From Gp6-AA40 sp963741135 (GTDB lineage: Bacteria > Acidobacteriota > Vicinamibacteria > Vicinamibacterales > UBA2999): a stretch of DNA of 64,000 nt. The stretch spans positions 1 through 64,000 of the forward strand of contig CAVUHC010000008.1 of the NCBI GenBank assembly GCA_963741135.1, read 5' to 3'. The notes beneath the pieces were generated by a model. It was not told the DNA's origin. It ran no database searches and worked only from the letters and a program-made list of their open reading frames with translations. The translations under genes and the position numbers were made by a program. Positions 27,973-38,374 of the stretch are shown here, piece after piece (the first letter of the stretch is position 1; every line of letters begins with the position of its first letter).

Positions 27973-28265
27973 CTATCGCCTCGCCGACACCATCCGCCGC
28001 CGGACGACGCCGAGGAGTCCGACACTTACCAGCATCCACGTTGGCGGCTCGGGCACTGCGGCGACGGAGACGTCCAGGCTGCCCGCGTTGTTGACCCAGT
28101 CAAAACCATCCATCGTGCCCAGGAAAAGGCGCGTCGCGCCAACCGGCACAATAAAACCCTGTCGCGTCAGTCCGTCGTTGCGCAGTCCGTCGCCAATGAA
28201 GAATGGCTGCTTTAGCAGCGGGCTGAGCGACGCGAAGTGGACCGGGTCGAACGTCCCGGCGCTAT
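27973..28265 (-). pseudogene. PEP-CTERM exported protein, C-terminal remnant
   Basis: The minus strand reads FDPVHFASLSPLLKQPFFIG, then GATRLFLGTMDGFDWVNNAG, and ends with VPEPPTWMLVSVGLLGVVRRR and a short basic tail before a stop. That ending is the PEP-CTERM sorting signal: VPEP, a hydrophobic segment and an arginine cluster, normally processed by exosortase. In-frame stops just upstream (around 28270) and the absence of an N-terminus show that only the last 95 or so residues survive. It fills most of the gap between the MBL and DUF2235 genes. Confidence 0.7.
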
Positions 28266-28397
28266 TTCAATGCGGTCCGGACGGTCGCTCGGATTGCATG
28301 CCATAGCGGCTGTAGGTTTCTCGGTTCTCGCGCGTTCATGAAAGCGAGGGATACGAGCAGTTGACGTTGGGTTAGGATCGGCCGCAATCAGGTCAGC

Positions 28398-30007
28398 ATG
28401 GCAAAACGCATCGTCGTATGCTCCGACGGCACAGGCAACACCTCGATCAAAGGACGCGGCACGAACGTGTTCAAGCTTTTCGAGGCCGTTGATCTCAACG
28501 GCCACCGCTTTGACGCGGTTCTGACCCCGCAGGTCGCTCTCTACGACGACGGCGTTGGAACCGAGGATTTCAAGCCCCTCAAATTATTTGCTGGCCTGAC
28601 CGGGTTTGGTCTCAGCCGCAACGTGAGACGGCTCTACAAAGAGCTCGCCCGCGTGTACGACCCTGGCGATGAGATCTACATGTTCGGGTTCAGCCGCGGC
28701 GCATTCACCGTGCGCACGCTCGTCGGGTTCATTGCCGCCTGCGGCGTCATCAATCCTCAGAAACTTGACCGTCGAACGTCAGAGGGGCTTGAAGACACAG
28801 TCAGGAAGGCCTACAAGGCCTACCGGAAGTGCTATCGGACCAAGGTTGCGAGGCTTATCTTGGGAGAGCCGAAGACAGTAGCCGACGGGGCCGGCGAGGC
28901 TTTCAAGCGGCAGCACTCTCACGACGAAGAGGTCAGGGTTCGATTCCTCGGAGTGTGGGACACGGTGGACGCAGTCGGCCTTCCATTCCATCTGAGTGAT
29001 GTCGTGAACACCGTCTTCCATCGCTTCAAGTTTCCGGACCGGAAGTTGAGCACGACCGTTGACCGGGCTTGCCACGCGCTCGCGATCGACGACGACCGGC
29101 AGTCGTTTGGGCCTCTGCTGTGGGACGAAAAGGCGGAGGAGAAGAAAAGTCGAGTAGAGCAGGTGTGGTTTGCGGGCGCGCACTCGAATGTCGGGGGTGG
29201 CTATCCGAAGCAGGGACTGTCGCTGGTGGCGCTTGATTGGATGCTCGCGGAAGCCGGGCGCCGAGACCAGAGCACGAAAGGCCTTCGTTTGAACGCGGAT
29301 GAACGACGGTCATACGCGGAGCATGCAAACGTCGACGACAAGCTTTACGGCCCAAGGGCCGGCCTGGGAACCTTTTATCGGTGGAAAATCAGAGACATCG
29401 AGACGATGTGTGGCAAGTACGGGGTGACGCCGAAGCTCCACATAAGCGTTCTCGAGCGCATCGCACACGGCACGGGAGACTATTCTCCCGGCAACCTCCC
29501 AAGGGGCGCGCAGGTCGTGATCACCCACCCTGACCGGCCTGAGCATGCTGCACTCGCCTTACAGCGCGCGGAGAACGTCCAGAAGGGTCCTCGGCGAGAC
29601 GGAAGATCGGTTACTCAGCCGCTTGAAGAAGGAGCTCGTGGTTGGCCAGCTGTCGGTCCTACCTCTATCTGGCTTCGTGCATCGCAGTCCTGGTGGTGGC
29701 ATCGGGATGGAATGGGGGCCGCAGCGCCAGCGAAATCTGGTCGGCGATTGTGGCCGTCGGTGGCCTCATAGGAGGATTGTTGACCAGCCCGATCGACACG
29801 GCGATTGCCACAGGCAAGCACCTCACCGAGTATCCTCGGCGGCTCGTGGGGCCTGCTGTCGGATTCCTGATTGCCTACTTCATGCAGTTGTACACCGACA
29901 GACGCTTGGGCAGGGTATTTTCAGAGCACTGGTACAAGCAACAGCCCAAGCTGCGCGAGGCACTCAAACAGGCGAGGAAAAAAATCATCGCCCAACCTCC
30001 ACGATAG
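28398..30007 (+). CDS. DUF2235 lipase-like hydrolase with a C-terminal membrane region (frameshifted at the 3' end)
   Basis: MAKRIVVCSDGTGNT opens a DUF2235 alpha/beta hydrolase, the fold of the type VI lipase effector Tle1. MFGFSRGAFTVRTLVG holds the nucleophile Ser99, FLGVWDTVDAVG the acid, and VWFAGAHSNVGGGYP the histidine. Near 29580 and 29640 the frame changes, and the end reads SYLYLASCIAVLVVASGW and GGLIGGLLTSPIDTA, indicating two hydrophobic segments, finishing at 30007. Total length is about 535 residues. The membrane-anchored C-terminus suggests action on lipid at the inner membrane. It is third in the rightward run with the metallopeptidase and MBL genes, although separated by 450 bp. 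Confidence 0.8.
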
Positions 30008-30028
30008 GTTGCGCTCCCTGCCAGAGCG

Positions 30029-31348
30029 TCAAGCGACCGAGCTTCTGCTGGCCGCACGGTAGACGGGCAAGCCCTCCACCCGAACCTCCTGCACGCTTTC
30101 CTCGCCGGCAAGTGTGAAGATCGCGGCAAGCGTCTGCTCCGGGCTTTGCACGCGCTCGAGCACGCCCGCAAGGGGGCTGCCGGCTGGCGGACGCAGGTAG
30201 ACGAAGTCCGCCCGCTTTCCGGCGCGAAAGTCCCCAATCTCGTCGCCAAGCCCTACCGCCTCGGCGCCGGCCAGCGTTGCCAGGTAACACAATCGTGCCG
30301 GATCGAGCGACACGCCGTCTGGCGCCACGCGCTGCATGAGATACGCCTGTAATCCCTCCTTCAGCATCCCGAATCCCGTGCCACCGCCCACGTCCGTGCC
30401 GAGCGCGCACGCGACCCCGGCATCGAGGTGGCGCCGGAGTGGAAAGATCCCGCTGCCAAGCGCCGCGTTGCTGCTGGGACAGTGCGCAATGGACGTGCGC
30501 GACGCCGCGAGCCGCTCGAGCTCCGCGTCGGATGCCTGGACGTTGTGGGCCATCACCGCCCGCGAGCCGGTCAGCGCGTACCGCTCGTACACGGCCAGAT
30601 AGTCCTGCGCCCACGGAAACAGGCGCGCCACTTCGGCGACCTCGCTGGTGTTCTCGTTGAGGTGTGTCTGAACGCGAAGGCCATCATGTTCGGCGAGAAG
30701 TGTTTGACAGACCTCCAGCATCGCTTCGGATGTGGAGAGGGCGAAGCGCGGAGTCACCGCGTACAGAAGGCGGCCACGACCGTGAAAGCGACGAATCAAC
30801 TCTGTGCTGTCGCGGTACGCGTCCGGAGGGGATTGATGGAGTTCCGGCCGCAACCGCCGGTCCGAGACGACCAGCCCGCTGATCAGCCGGAGGCCGGCCA
30901 CAGCAGCGGCATCGAAGAGCGCGGCCGTGGCCGACGCGAAATGCGCGCCGAAGACCAGCGCCGTCGTCGTTCCGTGACTGGCCAGCGCACGAAGAAACGC
31001 GTGGGCCGTTTCGGTTGCGTAGGCAGCGTCCGCCATCCGTGCCTCTTCGGGCAGGGCGACCTGCTCGAGCCAGTCGAGCAGCGACCGGCCCAGGGCTCCA
31101 ATGACACGCAGTTGCGGGAAATGCACGTGCGTGTCGACGAAGCCCGGTAACAGGAAACCAGCGCGCCAGTCGACCGTCGGCGCCTCGGGACAGGACGCCT
31201 TCACCGCGTGGTAGTCCCCGCTCGCGGCGATGCGTCCGTCACGGATCAGCAGCCCGCCGTCTTCGTAGCAGACCAGGGCTCGCTCGTCGCGGAACGGATT
31301 GCCGGGTGTGTGAAACAGGGGAGCTCGCAGGAGCTCGACGCCTGTCAT
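30029..31348 (-). CDS. guaD: Guanine deaminase
   Basis: 439 residues of the amidohydrolase superfamily. PGFVDTHVHFPQ gives the first zinc ligands, THLNEN and VMAHN the later ones, and GTDVGGGTGFGMLKEGLQAY is the guanine deaminase hallmark. It converts guanine to xanthine with release of ammonia in the cytoplasm. The start ATG overlaps the stop of the xanthine dehydrogenase molybdenum subunit by four bases (ATGA), making it the last gene of a leftward purine operon. It converges with the DUF2235 gene 22 bp away. Confidence 0.9.
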   Translation of the reverse strand: MTGVELLRAPLFHTPGNPFRDERALVCYEDGGLLIRDGRIAASGDYHAVKASCPEAPTVDWRAGFLLPGFVDTHVHFPQLRVIGALGRSLLDWLEQVALPEEARMADAAYATETAHAFLRALASHGTTTALVFGAHFASATAALFDAAAVAGLRLISGLVVSDRRLRPELHQSPPDAYRDSTELIRRFHGRGRLLYAVTPRFALSTSEAMLEVCQTLLAEHDGLRVQTHLNENTSEVAEVARLFPWAQDYLAVYERYALTGSRAVMAHNVQASDAELERLAASRTSIAHCPSSNAALGSGIFPLRRHLDAGVACALGTDVGGGTGFGMLKEGLQAYLMQRVAPDGVSLDPARLCYLATLAGAEAVGLGDEIGDFRAGKRADFVYLRPPAGSPLAGVLERVQSPEQTLAAIFTLAGEESVQEVRVEGLPVYRAASRSSVA

Positions 31349-33639
31349 CGGAAGGCCGCGCGCTCGGCGCGCGCGTGCCGGACCGCAAAGAACACGCGCT
31401 CGGGAGTCGCCGGACTCGCGAACGTGACTGCTGCCGTGCCGTCGCCGAACGCGGCCACCGCGTCGCGGATCGCTTCCCGCGCGGAGATAGCCAGCATCAG
31501 CGGCGGCTCTCCTACCGCTTTGCTGCCAAAGACCACGCCCGGCTGCGTAGCCCGCTCGAGGAAGCTGACTTCGAAGGTCTCGGGAACCTCGGACCACGAC
31601 GGCAGCTTGTACGTCGATGCGCCGCCAGTCGAGACGCGTCCCTGCGCGTCCCAGATCAACTCCTCAATCGTCAACCAGCCGAGGCCCTGGATAAAACCAC
31701 CTTCGATCTGACCGCGGTCGACGATCGGCGAGATGGAGTCGCCCACGTCTTGCAGGATGTCAGTGCGCAGCAGACGGAAATCGCCGGTGAAGCCGTCGAC
31801 CTCGACCTCGGATACTGCGGCGCCGTAGACGAAGTAGTGGAACGGCTGTCCCCGGCCCGTGCTCGGATTGAAGTGGATATTCGGCGTCCGGTAGAACCCT
31901 TGCGCGAACAACGGGACGCGTTGCCGGTACGCGGCCTCGCACACGGCCGCGAAGGACATCGCCTCACCGCCGACGGCGACCGCGTCCCGCTCGAACCGGA
32001 CGGCCGAAGCGTCACACTGGAGGAGACCCGCCGCCACCGCGACGAGCCTGGCCTTGAGCTGCGCGCAGGCGTCGGCCACGGCGGCGCCGTTGAGATCGGT
32101 GCCGGCCGATGCGGCGGTCGCGGACGTATTGGGCACCTTGTCCGTGCGTGTCGGCATCAGACGAACGCATTCCGGCGTGACACCGAGGCTCTCGGCCGCG
32201 ATCTGCTGGATCTTCGTGAAGAGGCCTTGCCCCATTTCAGTGCCGCCGTGGTTCACCTGGACGCTGCCATCGCGGTAGACGAGGACCAGCGCGCCGGCCT
32301 GATTGAAAAACGTCGACGTGAACGAGATACCAAACTTCACGGGTGTGATCGCGAGGCCGCGTTTCTGGTGCGGGTGGCTGGCGTTAAAGCTCGCAACCTC
32401 GCCACGGCGGCTCTCGAAGCGGCTCGTCTCCTTCAGCCGTGTCCAGATGATTTCGATGCGGCTTGCATCATCGACGCATTGGCCGTAGTGCGTCGTATCG
32501 CCCTCGCGATAGAAGTTGCGCTCACGCACGACATCGGCGGACAGCGAGAGCCGCTGCGCCGCCAGAGACATGATCTCCTCGATCACGATCATGGCCTGCG
32601 GTCCGCCGAATCCGCGAAACGCCGTTTGCGACGTCTTGTGGGTGCGGCATACGCGACCCGTGACCTCCACAGCCGGCAGACGATACGCGTTGTCGCAGTG
32701 AAAGAGCGCGCGCCACATGATCGGCTCCGACAGGTCGAGACTCCACCCGCCATCGGAATACAGCGCGAGACGGAGCGCGGTGATTCGGCCGTCGGGGTCA
32801 AATCCTGCGGTATACCGCGCCAGATACGGATGCCGTTTCCCTGTCAGCGCCATATCGAGCTCGCGCGTCAGACGCACTCGGACGGGGCGGCGTGTCTTCC
32901 ACGCCCCGAGCGCGGCGATGGCGGCCCAGGTGTTTGCCTGGACCTCTTTGCCACCGAAGGCGCCGCCCATGCGTAGACACTCGACGGTGACTTGATGCTG
33001 CTTGAGCCCGAGCACCCGCGCAACCACGTCCTGCGTTTCGGAGGGATGCTGGGTGGACGCGTGTAACGAGACGCCCTCGCTCTCATCGATCCAGGCGATC
33101 GATGCGTGCGTCTCGAGATAGAAATGTTCCTGCCCGCCAATCACCAGCTCGCCGTCGCAGATGAACCGGCTCGACGTGAGATTCGCCAGATCGCCGCTCG
33201 ACAGGTGCAGCGGCTCGGTGAGAAAGCTTCCCGCCTCAATCGCCTGCTCGATCGAGAGAATAGCCGGCAGCGGTTGGTACTCGGCACGGACGCGGCCCGC
33301 GCCGCGTCGCGCGGCGTCGAGCGTCTCGCCCAACACCCACGCCACAGGCTGGTGGTGGAACATCACTTCGACTGGAAACAGCGGCTCATCGTGGCGCGCG
33401 GGCCCCGTGTCGCCCTCGCCAGGAACGTCGGCGCTGGTCAACACGGTCACGACGCCCGGTTCGTGAAGCGCAGGCGTCACGTCCAGCGAGGTCACCAAGG
33501 CGTGCGCGTGCGGCGCGAGCACCGGCCAGGCGTGCAGCACGTCCGGGAACCGCGCGATCAAGTCGTCGGTGTAGAGCGCGCTGCCTGTCACATGGCCGCG
33601 GGCGCTCTCGTGCGGAACAGACTGGCCGGTGATCGTCAT
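31345..33639 (-). CDS. xdhB: Xanthine dehydrogenase, molybdenum-binding subunit
   Basis: 764 residues. Features include HYFTxE-type dimer and substrate regions, GGQEHFYLETHAS (molybdopterin/substrate loop), GGAFGGKEVQ, FRGFGGPQAM (channel arginine-phenylalanine) and KAVGEPPLMLAIS near the end with the catalytic glutamate. It hydroxylates hypoxanthine and xanthine to urate with electrons passed to Fe-S and FAD on the partner subunit. The ATG at 33639 overlaps the stop of the small-subunit gene by four bases. An upstream in-frame ATG at 33654 is less likely. Confidence 0.92.
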   Translation of the reverse strand: MTITGQSVPHESARGHVTGSALYTDDLIARFPDVLHAWPVLAPHAHALVTSLDVTPALHEPGVVTVLTSADVPGEGDTGPARHDEPLFPVEVMFHHQPVAWVLGETLDAARRGAGRVRAEYQPLPAILSIEQAIEAGSFLTEPLHLSSGDLANLTSSRFICDGELVIGGQEHFYLETHASIAWIDESEGVSLHASTQHPSETQDVVARVLGLKQHQVTVECLRMGGAFGGKEVQANTWAAIAALGAWKTRRPVRVRLTRELDMALTGKRHPYLARYTAGFDPDGRITALRLALYSDGGWSLDLSEPIMWRALFHCDNAYRLPAVEVTGRVCRTHKTSQTAFRGFGGPQAMIVIEEIMSLAAQRLSLSADVVRERNFYREGDTTHYGQCVDDASRIEIIWTRLKETSRFESRRGEVASFNASHPHQKRGLAITPVKFGISFTSTFFNQAGALVLVYRDGSVQVNHGGTEMGQGLFTKIQQIAAESLGVTPECVRLMPTRTDKVPNTSATAASAGTDLNGAAVADACAQLKARLVAVAAGLLQCDASAVRFERDAVAVGGEAMSFAAVCEAAYRQRVPLFAQGFYRTPNIHFNPSTGRGQPFHYFVYGAAVSEVEVDGFTGDFRLLRTDILQDVGDSISPIVDRGQIEGGFIQGLGWLTIEELIWDAQGRVSTGGASTYKLPSWSEVPETFEVSFLERATQPGVVFGSKAVGEPPLMLAISAREAIRDAVAAFGDGTAAVTFASPATPERVFFAVRHARAERAAFR

Positions 33640-35025
33640 GAGCGATGCGCCCACCAGAATTTCTCGACCAGGCTCTTCGACACCTCCAACCGGTACTCCT
33701 TGGATCCGCGCGCGTCGGAGATCGGCGTGAGCGTCCGCTCCATGATCCGCCGCACACGCTCGAGTGCCGCTTCGTTCCAGAACTGCCCGGTGACAGCCTC
33801 CTCGGCTTCCACCACGCGGAGCGGCGTCTCCGCGACGCCGCCGAACGCGAACCGCGCGCGGTGGACGCGGCCGCCGGCGTCCCAGTCCATCGCCATGGCT
33901 GCCGACACCGTGCTGATGTCATCCAGTCGCCGCTTTGACACCTTGTAGAAGCGCAGGAGCTGCGGGAACGGCTTCGGGATCTCGATCGTGGTCAGGATCT
34001 CTCCAGGGCGCATCGCCGTCCGCCGGTACGCAGATGAAAAACGACGAGAGGGGGATCTCCCGTCGGCCATCCCGACCCGCGACGTGCACGACCGCTCCGA
34101 GCGCGGCGAGCAGCGGAGCCGCGTCGCCAATTGGAGAAGCGGTAGCGAGGTTGCCTCCAAGCGTGGCGCGGTTCCGGATCGGCGGCGATGCAAAAAGGGT
34201 AAGCCACTCAGAGAAGACCGCCGGCGCGCTGCGCCAGCGCCGCTCGATATCCGCAAGCGGCAATGCCGCGCCGAGCTTCACAGACGTGGCAGTCTCGGTG
34301 CACTCCCGCAGCTCGTCGATCGCTTCGAGGCTGACGAGATGCGTCCAGCGACGGCCACGTAGATTCGACTCCACGCCCAGGTCCGAGCCGCCTGCAATGA
34401 GCGTCGCTCCGGGATGGGTGGCAAGCGTGTTGAGGCATTCATCGATCGTCGTCGGACGCGAGAAGTTATCCAACGCGATCGCGTCGATCTGTGGTGCCGG
34501 CCGCTGGAGGCGATCCCGAAACTCACCGGCAGGCGCCGGACCGAGCGCGAGCGCCGCGTCGCGAATCGGACGATATCCGGTACAGCGGCACAGATTGCCC
34601 GCCAGCGCGAGTGGCTCGCAGGGCCCGACTCGACCAGGCCGATAGTGTTCGGCGAACAGGCTCATCACAAAGCCCGGGGTGCAGTAGCCGCACTGGGAGC
34701 CGCCGGCGGCCGCCATTACGCGCTGGGCGTCCGCGAGCTCGCCATGTTCGGCCAGCGCCTCCACCGTGTAGATTTCATGGTGTGCAGCCACCGGAAGCGA
34801 CATCAAGCAGCTGTTCACCACGCGGTACGCGCTTGTCGCGTCGTGTGGAGTGACCAGCACCACTGCGCACGCGCCGCATTCGCCCTCCGCGCACCCTTCC
34901 TTTGCGCCGGTGAGGCCTTGCTCGCGGATGAAATCCAGGAGCGTCACCTCCGTCGGCGGCGCGTCGACACGGACCGGCCGGCCATTCAGCAGGAATTCGA
35001 TCTCCCGGGAGGCGGCCGTGGTCAC
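33636..35025 (-). CDS. xdhA: Xanthine dehydrogenase, fused 2Fe-2S and FAD subunit (one frameshift)
   Basis: The N-terminal 160 residues carry both 2Fe-2S clusters: GCAEGECGACAVVL and SQCGYCTPGFVMS with NLCRCTGYRPI. A FAD-binding domain follows (TLIAGGSDLGVE, IRNRATLGGNLATASPIGDAAPLL), and the CO-dehydrogenase-like C-terminal domain includes YKVSKRRLDDISTVSAA. The frame breaks once near 34040, where the end of FAD strand SSFF runs into YRRTAMRPGEILTTI in another frame. Repair gives about 463 residues. It is the first gene of the leftward operon. Confidence 0.85.
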
Positions 35026-35109
35026 GCTCTCTTTTTACCACTGGCGGTGGGACGTGACCGCAACGAACTTCGCGGGGGGCTGCAAGGTGGAGTGCGTAGA
35101 AATCTGCAG

Positions 35110-35139
35110 GTAGAGGCGGGTCTTTAGACCCGCCTCTAC
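35110..35139. terminator. Perfect 14-bp inverted repeat with a TT loop
   Basis: A 30-base perfect palindrome with two 14-base arms around a TT centre, read as TAGAGGCGGG...CCCGCCTCTA. It lies between the stop of the leftward DUF6152 gene (35184) and the start of xdhA (35025). It could terminate the DUF6152 transcript. It also shares the central TTTAG and GC-rich arms with the palindromes at 24192 and 49563, so it may belong to a dispersed repetitive family. No T-tract follows. Confidence 0.6.
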
Positions 35140-35183
35140 GGTCTTGCGTCTAGCGGCGGTTGTACGGATCGACCAGCAAATCC

Positions 35184-35576
35184 CTAGAGCTCGGTGAGCA
35201 CGTACTCCTTGCCATTCACCGTGAGCGCCCTCATCCAACCCATCTTTGCTCCGTCGGGGTGGTCCTTCCAGGCCGGAGAGATCCTGAAGCTTATGGTGTC
35301 TCCCACCTTGACTTCGCTCTTGACCTTCAGACCCAGACGGATCAGGCCGCTCGGGCTGTTGGATTCCAGTTTCCACGGCGTGACCTTCCCGTCGGGACCC
35401 TTGACATCAACGTACCACCACGAGTGCGGGTTCACATTCTCGACCTTGGAGAGCACCCCGGTGATAGTGAGCTGTTCCGTCGTGTTGAATTCGGCGTTGG
35501 CGGAGTGATGCGCGATTGCGGGCATGCCCGCCAGGACCGCCAGGGCGGCCGAGGCCCACAGAAGTCTCTTGATCAT
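35184..35576 (-). CDS. Exported DUF6152-family protein
   Basis: 130 residues with a signal peptide (MIKRLLWASAALAVLAGMPAIAHH). The mature part (HSANAEFNTTEQLTITGVL, NPHSWWYVDVKGPDGK, WKLESNSP) shows the family's H-H-S start and NPH-W-hh-V pattern. The fold is likely an OB-like beta barrel. It is paralogous to 46914-47306. The function of the family is unknown. GGAG occurs a few bases before the ATG. It is transcribed in the same direction as the xdh operon, with a hairpin in between. Confidence 0.75.
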   Translation of the reverse strand: MIKRLLWASAALAVLAGMPAIAHHSANAEFNTTEQLTITGVLSKVENVNPHSWWYVDVKGPDGKVTPWKLESNSPSGLIRLGLKVKSEVKVGDTISFRISPAWKDHPDGAKMGWMRALTVNGKEYVLTEL

Positions 35577-35579
35577 TGT

Positions 35580-36025
35580 CAGGCTCCTACGATGGTTTGG
35601 ATGTCTACGACCGGACGGCTGCGGCACTTCGCGATGCTGAGCCTCGACGTCACGAGCAAGTTGCGGACCATCGTCACGATCCGCGAGAAGAGGCCCTAAG
35701 ACTTCGTTGCGTGCTGGTTCTCGCGATCGATGGAGCGCCCGATCGATCGCGATTCGCACATTTGTGTGGAGCTTTCGACGCGGCATCGACGAATGTGTCG
35801 GCCCGCACTCTTCGTCACGACGCACTGGAGGCGGCATTCGTGTCCAAGCCTTGAACATCCCCGCACCAGCGGCGATCAGACGGGTCGCAGTGGAAGTCCT
35901 GCGACCGCCGCCACGGACGCGGATGAAAACGCGGTGTCAATAGGGCTGGACGTCCCCCCCGCCTGTCAGCGCACGATTTGACGTACTGGCCAACGCTCAA
36001 TGTCACAATGGAATGGTCCACAGTT
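35580..36025. other. About 445 bp without a supported gene
   Basis: The gap separates divergent DUF6152 and outer-membrane genes and should contain both promoters. Short open frames exist on both strands but none has a convincing start, motif or composition. I see no clear -10/-35 pair. Confidence 0.4.
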
Positions 36026-36853
36026 ATGACAGGTCTCGGCTTTCATCTGTTCCGGTCCGTCACCCGGGCGTTCCTCGTCCTGGTGCTGACGTTTGGTGTC
36101 GCCTCGATTACCGCAGCGTCGGCCGAGGACCAAGACCCGGGGACAAGCCCTGCTCCCTCAGCCAGCCAGCCCGGCGGCGGACGTGATTTCCTGTTCGGGC
36201 GGCCGCGCGGCTCGGTGGGACTCCGCGGCAGCTGGGTCTTTGCCCGCGCGGCGAGCGATCTCTTCGACTTCGTGGAGCAGCACCTCACCGTCGATCGAAA
36301 TGACTTCAACGCGCCGGCTTTTACCGTCGATGTCGGCATTGCGCTGACGCCGCGCGTTGATGTCACGTTCGGCGTCGACGGCAGCCAGGTGTCGATCGCG
36401 TCCGAGTATCGCAATCTGGTGGACAACAACCGCCAGCCGATCACGCAGGACACGCGGTTGCGCGAAGTCAACCTGGCCGGCAGCATCCGCTTCGCGGTGA
36501 CGCCACGCGGTCGTGGCATCAGCCGGTTTGCATGGATTCCCGCGCGGGTTGTCCCGTACGTGGGCGCCGGCGGCGGTGCCCTCTGGTACGACTTCACGCA
36601 GTCAGGCGACTTTGTGGACGCTCTCGCGCCGGCGCCTCAGCCGATCTTTACCGATTTGTTCGACTCGAAGGGGTGGACGCCCAGCGCGCACGCGTTTGGC
36701 GGGGTGGACATCAGGCTCACGCGAATCCTGTTCATGTCACTCGAAGGACGGTACCTCTGGGCGTCCGCAAAACTCGGACGCGACTTCCAGAGCTTCGACC
36801 CAATCGATCTCGCGGGTTTCAGGCTGTCGGCCGGCGTGAACCTGCTGTTTTAA
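36026..36853 (+). CDS. Outer-membrane beta-barrel protein
   Basis: About 275 residues from ATG 36026 with an N-terminal signal (FLVLVLTFGVASITAASA). Alternating hydrophobic strands (GSVGLRGSWVF, FTVDVGIALTPRVDVTFGVD, VVPYVGAGGGALWYDF, FMSLEGRYLWA) end in FRLSAGVNLLF, a terminal phenylalanine typical of BAM-assembled outer-membrane barrels. It looks like an OmpW/porin-family small barrel of eight to ten strands. Its ligand is unknown. An in-frame ATG at 35978 would lengthen it but lacks the signal layout. Confidence 0.7.
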   Translation: MTGLGFHLFRSVTRAFLVLVLTFGVASITAASAEDQDPGTSPAPSASQPGGGRDFLFGRPRGSVGLRGSWVFARAASDLFDFVEQHLTVDRNDFNAPAFTVDVGIALTPRVDVTFGVDGSQVSIASEYRNLVDNNRQPITQDTRLREVNLAGSIRFAVTPRGRGISRFAWIPARVVPYVGAGGGALWYDFTQSGDFVDALAPAPQPIFTDLFDSKGWTPSAHAFGGVDIRLTRILFMSLEGRYLWASAKLGRDFQSFDPIDLAGFRLSAGVNLLF

Positions 36854-36910
36854 TTTGCCTCGGCGAAGCCCCGTCTACGTAGAATGGACCTACGCAATAG
36901 AGGCACGATG

Positions 36911-38192
36911 ATGAACACCACAATCTCGACGGCGTTACTCCTGTTCGTGTTGGTGATTGCCCCGCTGGCGCAGGGGCAGCAGCAGAGTGCGGATGCGCGG
37001 TGGACCCCGTGGCTTGGGTGCTGGCAACTGGTCGACGAAAGCCAGCGCGCCGCGAATCCGGATCCCACCGAGCTACCAGGCGCTCCGGCCGCGCGCCCAT
37101 CCCTGAGTGGCGTGTCCGTCTGCGTCACCCCAGCCAGCGGGCCTGCATCGATTTCGCTGAAGACGCTCGTCAGCAATCAGCCCGCGCTTGAACAGACGAT
37201 CGTGGCGGACGGAGCCGGGCATCCGATTACCGACGCGGACTGCCGAGGCACGCAGCGCGCGGAGTGGTCACGTACCGAGCGCGATGCTCTTTGCAAACGC
37301 GGAGCTCGTGTGCGGCAACCAGACGCCGCGGAAAATATCCGGTCTTGCGGTGATTGCCGGAAACGGGATCTGGGTTGACGTGCAGGTCGTCGAGATCTCC
37401 GGTCGCGAAAGCATCCGTGTCCGGCGCTACCGCCGCGCGCCGGATCAGCGTGCGGCGGCGACCGCGCCGCGGTTTGGCGCGCCGCTCACGATTGACGATG
37501 TGAAGGAAGCGAGTGGGAAGGTATCGCCCAGCGCTGTGGAAGCCGCATTGATCGCGACCAACTCGCGGTTCGACCTGAACAGCCGGCGCCTCATCAATCT
37601 GGATGACGCTGGTGTGCCGGACAGCGTGATCGACTTGATGGTCGCGCTCTCGTACCCCGGGCGTTTCGTAGTGGAACGAGCGAACACCGGTGGCACGGGA
37701 TCGTTCGGATCGTTCTTCGATCCCTTTGGGGCCTCTTATTTCGGTTCGGGCCCCTGGAACGCGGCGTATTCGTACTCACCCTATTTCTATGGGCCCCTGA
37801 TGTACCCGTACGGCGCGTCCCTATACGATGCGTACTACTATTCGCCGTTTGCGTACTCGTACGTAGGTCGCGAGGGCTCGCAGTACGTGCCTGGAGTCGG
37901 ATTTGTGACAGTCGACGGCGGCGGTTCTGTCGCGAGTGCGCCTGATAACGGCGGGCGAGCGATTAACGGAGTCGGCTATGCACGCGTGCGTCCCCGCGAG
38001 GCGACTGCCGAGGAGACAGGCGGTCTCGTCCGTCAGGGTGGCAATGCGTCGGGTGGCAACGTGTTTACCGCAGGAAGCGACTCGACCTCGTCGGGGAGCT
38101 CGTCCAGCGGATCCGCAGGTGGCGCGACGTCGGGAGGATTCACCAGCGGGTCCTCGAGCGGCGATACCGGGCGTACTGCCCAACCACGTTGA
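36911..38192 (+). CDS. Exported protein with Tyr-rich and Gly/Ser-rich C-terminus (frameshifted)
   Basis: Starts with a signal peptide (MNTTISTALLLFVLVIAPLAQG) and continues as WTPWLGCWQLVDES. One frame change near 37285 is needed, after which the protein reads LFANAELVCGNQTPRKISGL through LDDAGVPDSVIDLMVALSYP. The last 170 residues are low complexity: first tyrosine/proline-rich (YSYSPYFYGPLMYPYGASLY), then glycine/serine-rich. Such tails occur in cell-surface proteins. I do not recognise the family. It lies downstream of the beta-barrel gene in the same direction (57 bp). Confidence 0.6.
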
Positions 38193-38374
38193 CATTACGC
38201 CGCGCATCGGCACTGACGGCGCCGCTCGCGAAAACTCCCGCACCTCGATAGTGTGCTCGAAGCCATGCCGCGTCATGTACACGGCGCGGAGGCGGCGCTT
38301 GGCGCGCTGTTTACGCTCCGAGGAGCTGAAGGCATGTGCGAGGTGTGCGTCGAGGGTTCGGGCGTGTGCCAGGA

